Part shown: positions 16,870 to 23,232 of the stretch, one piece after another | Numbering within the stretch: position 1 is the first letter of the stretch | Layout: every line of letters begins with the position of its first letter | Source of the DNA: Nostoc sp. CHAB 5844 | GTDB lineage: Bacteria > Cyanobacteriota > Cyanobacteriia > Cyanobacteriales > Nostocaceae | Length of the DNA: 64,000 nt | Direction of reading: 5' to 3' | NCBI RefSeq assembly: GCF_020829595.1 | Contig: NZ_JAIVFW010000030.1 | Span: forward strand, 26,208 to 90,207 | Notes under the pieces: generated by a model | What the model was told of the DNA's origin: nothing | What the model saw: only the letters and a program-made list of their open reading frames with translations | Database searches by the model: none | Position numbers and translations under genes: made by a program

Positions 16870-17041
16870 GTTTGTCAAATGTTGTCTAACTGCTATCGTG
16901 ACATCCGGTTGTTCAGATTTGATGATAAAAACTGGAAATGTATATATTTTGGCAGGTGAGAACATACAAATAATAGTACCCTCTTATGAACCTTGGAGGT
17001 TTGTAGATGAAACCAAACTTTTAACAGATGAGTGTACCTGA
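16870..17041 (+). pseudogene. DUF6888-like gene, second copy, truncated and frameshifted
   Basis: Reading from 16870 gives VCQMLSNCYRDIRLFRFDD, colinear with the first copy. At the A5 run 16927-16931 the frame must shift by one to continue TGNVYILAGENIQIIVPS and EPWRFVDE, ending at the TGA at 17039-17041. One base too many in the A-run explains the break. The first dozen residues of the family, including the start, are missing. So the gene is inactive unless slippage at the A-run restores it. Confidence 0.75.
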
Positions 17042-17330
17042 GTTATAGCGGTTCCCGACCTAGTGAGGTACGTTTTCAAAGCTACTAACCTTGGTAAACA
17101 AGATTTGGGTGTACCTCAGTTGCTTAGGAAACGCTATAAGAAAATATGTATTAGAACACCGGGATGATATGGAAGCTATGCGATCGCTGTTTCATCATCC
17201 TAGTCTGAAATGGAAAACTATACCTCCAATCGTTACAGCAGATGGAACGCCAATAGAGGGAAATATTCGCATAGCCCAGGAAGCAGTCGCTCAAATAGTC
17301 CAGCAAGAGAGTAATCATCAGGATGAATAG
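17007..17330 (+). pseudogene. DUF6887-like gene, second copy, interrupted by a MITE
   Basis: ATG at 17007 starts MKPNF, meets TAA at 17022-17024, resumes QMSVPEL to 17045, and is then interrupted by a 91-bp element. After the element the frame continues RKYVLEHRDDMEAM and ends IEGNIRIAQEAVAQIVQQE at 17330. Removing the element plus one TA joins GAG TTA to AGA AAA TAT in frame, giving ELRKYVL, colinear with ELRAYVL of the first copy. An open frame starting at TTG 17091 exists only because it reads out of the element. Confidence 0.82.
17046..17136. mobile_element. MITE, 91 bp, with TA target duplication
   Basis: Bounded by TA at 17044-17045 and TA at 17137-17138. Ends are imperfect inverted repeats: left TAGCGGTTCCCGACCTAG.GAGGTAC (17046-17071), right reverse complement TAGCGTTTCCTAAGCAACTG.GGTAC (17136-17111). 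It has no coding capacity. TA duplication and terminal inverted repeats are the mark of elements mobilised by IS630/Tc1-mariner transposases (family knowledge). Confidence 0.85.
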
Positions 17331-17448
17331 TCCTGTGTTGTTGGTCAATTTTACTTGTTACCTGTGCGAGCGCTCTAGTACCTATCCATTGCTAAGTAAT
17401 AATCAGATTTAACCGCTATAATTTTGGTGAGTTTTGGGGAAACCAGCC

Positions 17449-18105
17449 ATGTTAGAGTACAACCTGCCGAGGTACTTGCCAAGCGCCGAAGAACTACCCG
17501 ACTCAGATGAAACGCCTGTGGATAATGAACTGCAAGAATTAATACCAGGCTTGCTGAAGGCAATACTGCTGATACTTTGGGCGGAACGCATGGACTGGTT
17601 CTTTGGCATAGATATGGGTATTTATTATCACCCCGATAAACCACCGATTGTACCAGATGGATTGTTAAGCTTAGGGGTAGAACGGTTCTATGACGAGGAA
17701 TTACGCCCCAGTTATGTGTTGTGGGATGAAAAAGTTGTACCAAATTTAGTGTTAGAGGTGGTATCTAAAACTTATCGTCAGGAATATACAACTAAATTAG
17801 ATGAATATGCAGATTTAGGCGTACTTTATTACGTAATTTATTCTTCTCGCCGTCGCCGCAAACCGCGTTTAGAAGTGCATAAATTAGTCAATGGCAAGTA
17901 TGAATTGCAAGCAGGAAATCCGGTTTGGCTACCGGAAATAGGCTTAGGAATTGGCTGCGATCGCGGCAATTATTCTGGTGTTACTAGAGAATGGCTTTAT
18001 TGGTATGATCAGTCAGGGAAACGTTATCCTACACCGCAAGAGAGAATTCAACGACTAGCTGATAAATTGCGATCGCTTGGCATAGATCCAGATAATCTTG
18101 ATTAA
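17449..18105 (+). CDS. Uma2 family (DUF820) PD-(D/E)XK endonuclease-like protein
   Basis: 218 residues from the ATG at 17449, with TGGGGAA about 8 bases upstream; a TTG at 17434 is in frame but unnecessary. The fold motifs are present: MGIYYHPDKPPIVPDGLLSL (conserved PD), then VPNLVLEVVSKTYRQEYTTKLDEYADLGVLYYVIY (E-x-V and K). These form the PD-(D/E)XK-like core seen in the very abundant cyanobacterial Uma2 family. The C-terminus has a short charged helix (ERIQRLADKLRSLG). Stand-alone. Cellular role of the family is unknown; nuclease activity is inferred from fold. Confidence 0.9.
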   Translation: MLEYNLPRYLPSAEELPDSDETPVDNELQELIPGLLKAILLILWAERMDWFFGIDMGIYYHPDKPPIVPDGLLSLGVERFYDEELRPSYVLWDEKVVPNLVLEVVSKTYRQEYTTKLDEYADLGVLYYVIYSSRRRRKPRLEVHKLVNGKYELQAGNPVWLPEIGLGIGCDRGNYSGVTREWLYWYDQSGKRYPTPQERIQRLADKLRSLGIDPDNLD

Positions 18106-18287
18106 GCTGCGATGCCTTCATATTGCTGAAATTTGCTTGAGAAACAGCATTAACTTACTATTGATTTGGAGGTGTTTGGGGACTTTCTCTCTAGATGCAA
18201 TCAAAAGAAATCAGAAATATAAGTGCGATCGCAAATAGTTCTAATATTCTTTGTACTTGCTTGTTGGGTTGTATGAATTTAATCTTA

Positions 18288-19118
18288 TCAGAGGTGCGAT
18301 CGCCTCACTTTCCCACTCATCCATAACGCCAAAATACTCATTAAAAATAATCCCATCACACCCATTAAAGGATTTTGATATACCCCTGTTATCCAATCAG
18401 GTACTTTACCCGTATATTGAATTAATCCACCGACATTGATAATGTAGAAGCCTCCCACCAAACCACCATGTAAACCAATTGGTAAACCTAAACGTCCTCT
18501 ACGCCAACGCTTTGCCCATACCTGCGTTAAGCCCAAAACTACTAAAGCAGGGAACTGCGGCAGAGTTTGAATGATTGCCTCTAATGGCTTAATAAAATGC
18601 AACGCCGCAAATGCAAAAGCATCCGTCCATAATGCAACACGCTGACTGTAATCACGTTCTAACTCATCAAGTAACCAGCCGCGAAATACTAACTCTTCAG
18701 CAAAGCCAACGCCCAAGCCAACAACTAAACCTTCTAAAACTATTTTTAATAAGAAAACCTTGGGCTGTTGCCATACCAGCCAACCTAACAGTCCTTCTAT
18801 TACAAAAAGTATCCAAATATTAGTTAACCCTAAAGCTAAACCACGTAACAAATCTATTCTGTTGTGTCGCGTAGTATCTAAGCCATAGTGACGCAATATC
18901 TGAGGTTGCTGGTAAACATATTTACCCCATAACTTCAACAGAAAAATAAACTCTGCATATAATATAACCATTGTCAAGATACTTACTAAGTTAGAATCAC
19001 GCACTAGTAAGTAAATTGGTGCAGCAAAAGGCAACCATAACACCAACAGCATCAAAATAAAACAACCCAGCCGAATAGGGGCAAGGCTTTGAGCTAAACG
19101 TACAAGGTTGTTTTTCAT
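18288..19118 (-). CDS. CPBP family intramembrane glutamic endopeptidase
   Basis: 276 residues with about seven to eight membrane segments. CPBP/Abi motifs: the glutamate pair in GFAEELVFRGWLLDEL (EExxxR), the FAALHF histidine and a third motif near LPIGLHGGLVGGFY. Members cleave membrane substrates or process prenyl-protein-like partners; several protect against bacteriocins. The N-terminal half (LMLLVLWLPFAAPIYLLVRD) adds two extra helices, as in other cyanobacterial members. Monocistronic, followed by a spacer with HIP1 sites. Substrate unknown. Confidence 0.9.
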   Translation of the reverse strand: MKNNLVRLAQSLAPIRLGCFILMLLVLWLPFAAPIYLLVRDSNLVSILTMVILYAEFIFLLKLWGKYVYQQPQILRHYGLDTTRHNRIDLLRGLALGLTNIWILFVIEGLLGWLVWQQPKVFLLKIVLEGLVVGLGVGFAEELVFRGWLLDELERDYSQRVALWTDAFAFAALHFIKPLEAIIQTLPQFPALVVLGLTQVWAKRWRRGRLGLPIGLHGGLVGGFYIINVGGLIQYTGKVPDWITGVYQNPLMGVMGLFLMSILALWMSGKVRRSHL

Positions 19119-19429
19119 ACTAAGTAATTTAAAAACCTAAAGCCCCAACGAATGGAATTCGTGGCTATACAAACAAAGTCCGCCTGCGCGGACTCATTTT
19201 AAATCGAATCTTTCTATTTCTAGCCTGCGGACACAGGCTTTGCTCTTGTAGACACTTTTAGTTGTTAGGCGCAATAAATTGGACAAATGACCACTAACCA
19301 ATAGACCTTTTGCATGAATCAGATTATGCCTACTAAACAGGTGAATTTCCTGTAACTCTTTGCGCCTTTGCGCCTTTGCGTGAGACATAAAATTCTTGTT
19401 TTCCAACATTCGTGCAAGAAGTCTAATGA
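19119..19429. repeat. repeat-rich spacer between CPBP and clpS genes (311 bp)
   Basis: 19177-19195 holds the palindrome AAGTCCGCCTGCGCGGACT and about 19223-19243 AGCCTGCGGACACAGGCTT, both typical Nostoc extragenic palindromes. A 120-bp MITE follows at 19304-19423. No gene-like frame independent of the repeats. Confidence 0.75.
19304..19423. mobile_element. MITE, 120 bp, second family (degenerate copy)
   Basis: Left end GACCTTTTGCATGAAT (19304-19319), right end ATTCGTGCAAGAAGTC (19408-19423) as inverted repeat, flanked by TA at 19302-19303 and 19424-19425. The interior contains TTTGCGCC tandem units. The ends match the element at 48876-49018. It sits only 6 bp from the clpS stop codon. Confidence 0.75.
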
Positions 19430-19711
19430 CTATTCATCAGGTTCAATAGTGCTGGATAAACCGTGACTTTTCAATGTTTCACAGTAAAATTCAGCGTGTT
19501 CTTGAGCGCAGGTAATAACTAAAGCTAACCCGTTAGTATGGGCTTCCATCATGATGCTCACAGCCTGGGGCTGAGTGAGACTTGGCACTGTGGTTAATAG
19601 TACCTGCACCACATACTCCATAGAGTTGTAGTCGTCGTTATGGAGCAAAACGCGATACCGAGGGGCGAGCTTGCGGGATGTAGAACTCTTCTCAATGGTT
19701 TCGACTGACAC
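19430..19711 (-). CDS. clpS: ATP-dependent Clp protease adaptor ClpS
   Basis: 93 residues. Core RYRVLLHNDDYNSMEYVV, then HTNGLALVITCAQEHAEFY holds the conserved residues for binding N-terminal destabilising residues and the ClpC N-domain. ClpS delivers N-degron substrates to ClpCP in the cytosol. Cyanobacteria usually have two ClpS forms; this one has the canonical NDDYNSMEYV motif, so it is the ClpS1 type. The N-terminal 17 residues are the flexible extension. No operon partner; a repeat element lies at its 3' edge. Confidence 0.96.
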   Translation of the reverse strand: MSVETIEKSSTSRKLAPRYRVLLHNDDYNSMEYVVQVLLTTVPSLTQPQAVSIMMEAHTNGLALVITCAQEHAEFYCETLKSHGLSSTIEPDE

Positions 19712-20036
19712 GGCTCTTTGCTCTTGTTTCGATGATTTACTACAACGGAATGCCTATTGGCGAATTGCTTAACAGCTTAACAGTCATTCACTTATTTTAT
19801 AACATTTAATTCCAAACTCTCTCTTACCCAAAGGTTTGTTCTCAAGACAGTCTATCTAATGTGGAGCTTCAGGTAGTGTTAAGTTTCGACACTTTTACCC
19901 TGATATGTAAAAATAAGTTTTATTAAAACTAGTACATTTCTCCATCAATCAAACACCCATCATAAATTGCTGAAAAGCTCACTATACAGGGTTCTTCATT
20001 TCAGACTTCAGACTTCAGCCTTTTTGTACTAGATAC
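19712..20036. other. divergent promoter region, 325 bp
   Basis: AT-rich spacer between clpS (minus) and the gene at 20037 (plus). About 20000-20020 contains TTCAGACTTCAGACTTCAG, part of the dispersed heptamer family. No other structure noticed. Confidence 0.5.
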
Positions 20037-20384
20037 ATGATTATGGATACACACCTAGAATTTCAACCAGGACAAATTGTGTCTTTAGAGCATGGTGACA
20101 AGAATTTGTACGCGGAAGTCATTGAAGTTGTCGTGTCCCGTCAGTTGTGTTGGGTGCGTCCTTTACTCTTGGCTAACCATACTCAAGAACCACCTCTAAT
20201 TACAGACTTGCGAGACGCATCAGATTTGCTTTGGCCTATCCAATTATTTCGCCCTGCATTAGACATAGAAGTAATTACGCTGTTGAGTCAAGTTTTAGTC
20301 AAAGAACCAAAAGGCGAACCAGACTTGGCTGCAAAACAGCAACTCCATCAATTTATTCAGCAGATGTGGCCAGAAAAAGTCTGA
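20037..20384 (+). CDS. conserved cyanobacterial protein of unknown function
   Basis: 115 residues, from ATG at 20037; an ATG six bases later (MDTHLEF) is equally possible. The N-terminal part (FQPGQIVSLEHGDKNLYAEVIEVV, LCWVRPLLL) reads as a small beta-barrel. A linker with DLRDASDLLWPIQLFRPALD follows, then a helical tail (LAAKQQLHQFIQQMWPE). No catalytic motif, signal or membrane segment. I have seen this pattern only in cyanobacteria but cannot name it. The gene is flanked by heptamer repeats on both sides and appears monocistronic. Confidence 0.7.
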   Translation: MIMDTHLEFQPGQIVSLEHGDKNLYAEVIEVVVSRQLCWVRPLLLANHTQEPPLITDLRDASDLLWPIQLFRPALDIEVITLLSQVLVKEPKGEPDLAAKQQLHQFIQQMWPEKV

Positions 20385-20595
20385 ATTATGAAGTCTGAAA
20401 TTTGATACTTCGGCGTTGAATAATTTTGGGATGATTTAGCTCACGCAGAGGCGCAGAGAGGTTAATGAGTTTGTTTGAGATTTCAATACATTTCATTTCA
20501 TCCTAGTTATTCAGCAACGCCGAAATTTGATCCTTCAGACTTCAGACTACCCTTCGGGAAGCCACCCAAAGGGTGTCTACACACTTCATACTTCT
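20384..20595. repeat. heptamer and palindromic repeats between two genes
   Basis: ATGAAGTCTGAAATTTGATAC (from 20389), CACGCAGAGGCGCAGAG (about 20442) and CCCTTCGGGAAGCCACCC then AAAGGGTG (about 20552-20575) are members of the dispersed Nostoc repeat families also seen at 3384, 7145 and 62940. Confidence 0.65.
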
Positions 20596-21768
20596 TTAAG
20601 CGTAGCAAATACCAGCATCCTTCATTCGCTCAATTGCTTCTTGCATTCGTTCCTCAGAAATAGTTAAAGCGATGCGGAAGAAGCCTTCTCCGGCTGCACC
20701 GTAACCGTTCCCCGGAGCTACCATAATGCCGCATTTGTCAAGCAGCAAATTCACAAATTCCGCAGAAGAATAACCAGAAGGAACAGCAACCCAAACGTAA
20801 AGGGTAGCTTTTGGCGGCTGTATCGGCCAACCTAAAGATTGCAATCCTTGAACAATGATGTTGCGGCGATTTTGATAAACAGACATCAAAGCTTGCAGTT
20901 CAGCTTCTGTGGTATTGTAAGCTGCGATCGCGGCTTTTTGAATTGCCTTAAACACTCCAGAATCAACGTTAGTTTTTACCTGCCTTAAACCTTGGATGCC
21001 AAGCGCATTACCAGCTACAAAACCAACCCGCCAGCCTGTCATGTTGTAAGACTTAGACAAACTGTGAAACTCAATGGCGACATCTTTTGCCCCGGTCACT
21101 TGCAACACACTCGGCGGTTTGTAGCCATCATAAGCCATTTCTGAGTAAGCATGGTCATGACATAGCAAGATACTGTACTGCTTACAGAAATCTACCAATT
21201 CTGCAAAAAACTCCAGTGTTGCGACTCCCCCAGTCGGATTATTTGGGTAGTTAATCCACAACAGCTTGGCTTTTCGGGCAATTTCATTAGGAATAGCGCT
21301 CAAATCAGGTAAAAACTGATTTTCTGCCTTCAGTGGCATAGTGAACGGCTCACCATCAGCAAAAATTGTAGAAGTGCGATATACCGGATAACCAGGATCG
21401 GGGATGAGTGTATAATCTCCCGCCTCCACAAAAGCTAAAAAAGTATTATGTATTGCTTCTTTAGAACCAATAGACGCTACAACCTCTGTATCCGGATTTA
21501 ACCCAGTTACCCCAAACCGACGTTCCATCCACTTAACCGCCGCTTGACGAAATTCTTGCATACCTTCGTAAGGTGGATAGTTGTGAGTAGCAGCGTCATC
21601 AATAGCCTCATGCATTACCTGGAGAATGTGTGCAGGAGTCGGTTTATCGGGGTCGCCTACTGCCATATTAATGATGTCAACTCCCTCGGCGACGAGTTTT
21701 TCTCTTTTACGGTTAATTTCAGCAAAGAGATAGGGAGGAATTTTATCTAGGCGTTTAGCGAAATGCAT
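20596..21768 (-). CDS. dapL: LL-diaminopimelate aminotransferase
   Basis: 390 residues, fold-type I PLP aminotransferase. The PLP lysine is Lys239 in SLSKSYNMTGWR; NYPNNPTGG and CHDHAYSEM supply the phosphate and pyridine contacts. Cyanobacteria use DapL to convert tetrahydrodipicolinate straight to LL-diaminopimelate for lysine and peptidoglycan, and this sequence has the DapL-type start (AKRLDKIPPYLFAEINRK) and NMAVGDPD motif. Length is normal. Monocistronic. An aspartate aminotransferase assignment is the alternative, as families are close. Confidence 0.85.
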   Translation of the reverse strand: MHFAKRLDKIPPYLFAEINRKREKLVAEGVDIINMAVGDPDKPTPAHILQVMHEAIDDAATHNYPPYEGMQEFRQAAVKWMERRFGVTGLNPDTEVVASIGSKEAIHNTFLAFVEAGDYTLIPDPGYPVYRTSTIFADGEPFTMPLKAENQFLPDLSAIPNEIARKAKLLWINYPNNPTGGVATLEFFAELVDFCKQYSILLCHDHAYSEMAYDGYKPPSVLQVTGAKDVAIEFHSLSKSYNMTGWRVGFVAGNALGIQGLRQVKTNVDSGVFKAIQKAAIAAYNTTEAELQALMSVYQNRRNIIVQGLQSLGWPIQPPKATLYVWVAVPSGYSSAEFVNLLLDKCGIMVAPGNGYGAAGEGFFRIALTISEERMQEAIERMKDAGICYA

Positions 21769-22087
21769 GGCGACTTAATACTAATGCAAACATTAATGCT
21801 AATTAGCACAGTTTACGCTACACTAGCTAACTCATATCAATTCGTAATTCGTAATTAAGAAAGTTAAATATGGTCTGGGTTTGGAGATTTGAATGTGTTG
21901 CGGGATTTTAAAGAATGGGTCTAAACAGTAAATATCACAGAAAATTACCAGTCATCATCGATTCTGCCGTGACTGTATTTGTGTAATCACGAAATAGCGT
22001 TTACAGTTTAAAATTTATCATTCCAGACCGCTTCAACAACACAGTAGGGTAAACAAAGAACAAATGACCAATGACCAATGACTAATA
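21769..22087. other. intergenic, 319 bp
   Basis: Promoter side of dapL. Contains ATTCGTAATTCGTAATTAAG (about 21840) and ATGACCAATGACCAATGACTA (about 22066-22083), both short tandem heptamer arrays. No gene-like frame. Confidence 0.5.
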
Positions 22088-22291
22088 TTAATACCCCCAG
22101 CTAGGCACTAGCTTTACTCTACCAGCATCCATTTCTGCCATTAATAATTCCAAAGCTTCGTAGTCCACATCCGAGATACAACCCATCTGAGTTAATTCAG
22201 AATTAATTTCATTTTCTATCTCTGGAGTTAATTTTTTAATATCAAGTGCCTTTTCTACCAGTTGGCGAATAGCGTACTTACTCGTACTCAT
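22088..22291 (-). CDS. small conserved cyanobacterial protein
   Basis: 67 residues: MSTSKYAIRQLVEKALD, an acidic helical middle (LTPEIENEINSELTQMG) and YEALELLMAEMDAGRVKLVPS at the C-terminus. Small all-helical proteins of this type are common in filamentous cyanobacteria, often near regulators; I know no function. A strong CRP-like palindrome lies 81-96 bp upstream of its start codon, so it may be cAMP-regulated. No signal or membrane segment. Confidence 0.65.
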   Translation of the reverse strand: MSTSKYAIRQLVEKALDIKKLTPEIENEINSELTQMGCISDVDYEALELLMAEMDAGRVKLVPSWGY

Positions 22292-22748
22292 ATTTATTAA
22301 CCCATTTTAGGTAATACTAAAATTATCTGGGATAGAGCTAAGTATAAATTGTGATCCAAATGCTTAAATATAGTGATTTAGATCACATTTGTTTTGATAA
22401 ATAATTTACCTTAACTCTACCTTATTCTCTCTAAATGTGCGTATTTAATCTCATACTTAGCTATCGCTGAATAGGCTTAAGTATCCACAAATTAAGCTTT
22501 CCCAGCAAAGTTACGGATGAGTGTTCTATTCCGTGGCTGTTTATGTTGATTGTTTTAGAACCGATGTAAAAAAAAAGTATAGATAAATACAGTTTACCCT
22601 GTATTTATGACAATCTTTAAAGATATACCCTTTAGCCATAAAGATTCAGCAAAGAGATGTAATACGTATGGTCGATGCTTGAAAAAAGAGATTATGTTCA
22701 AATAAATCTCAGGTTAAAGGTTTAATAACTCTAATTTAGGATGTCAAT
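22292..22748. other. divergent promoter region, 457 bp
   Basis: Lies between the small minus-strand gene (22291) and the STAS gene (22749). Holds the CRP-like palindrome at 22372-22387 and a half-site TTGTGATCC at 22349-22357. The rest is AT-rich without a coding frame. Confidence 0.55.
22372..22387. promoter_or_regulatory. CRP/SyCRP1-like operator
   Basis: AGTGATTTAGATCACA differs at two positions from the CRP consensus TGTGATCTAGATCACA. Cyanobacterial SyCRP1/AnCrpA proteins recognise this type of palindrome in the presence of cAMP. It is 81-96 bp upstream of the minus-strand gene start (22291) and about 360 bp upstream of the STAS gene. Confidence 0.6.
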
Positions 22749-23081
22749 ATGCAAGCAGTGCTGGAATGCCCAAAAATTACAGTTATTCGTTCACAGGGCA
22801 ATCTCAATGCCGCCAACGCATTGGAATTTGAACGAGATTTGACCGCAACATTAACACAAAAAGATGTCTCAATCTTGCTTGTGGACTTGGCAGCGGTAGA
22901 ATCATTAGACAGTGCAGGATTAATGGCATTGGTGTCTGCACTGAAGCTGGCTCAAAACTTAGGACGGAGTTTAAAGCTATGTTCTGTGTCTCCAGCCATT
23001 AAAATTATCTTTGAATTAACCCAACTCGATGGGGTATTTGAGTTTGAAGATAATGTTGAATTGCTGGCAGTAAATTCTTAA
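22749..23081 (+). CDS. STAS domain anti-sigma factor antagonist
   Basis: 110 residues, a single STAS domain of SpoIIAA/RsbV type. The phosphorylatable serine is Ser55 in ESLDSAGLMAL; the usual VLVDLSxVxxLDSxG pattern is complete. In partner switching such a protein is phosphorylated by an RsbW-type kinase and dephosphorylated by a PP2C phosphatase. Both partner types are present at 54354-56450, 31 kb away, but pairing is speculative. Monocistronic, with a RBS-poor start at ATG 22749. Confidence 0.9.
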   Translation: MQAVLECPKITVIRSQGNLNAANALEFERDLTATLTQKDVSILLVDLAAVESLDSAGLMALVSALKLAQNLGRSLKLCSVSPAIKIIFELTQLDGVFEFEDNVELLAVNS

Positions 23082-23232
23082 AGACATACAATATAACACA
23101 CAAATTAGCTTTGTAGCAAACTTGTGTAAAGGATGTTGTCAGTTACAAATATAAACCTATGGGTAGACCAGATAAGTGCTAAGGTTGGAGGTGATTATCG
23201 GTAAATCATAAAAGTAGCTAGAAGATAGCACA

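Noticed and set aside
17091..17330. Open frame of 79 codons starting at TTG 17091
   Set aside because: The start and first 16 codons lie inside the MITE; the rest is the tail of the interrupted DUF6887-like gene.
19194..19409. 71-codon minus-strand frame next to clpS
   Set aside because: It lies entirely within palindromic repeats and a MITE, so it is not a gene.
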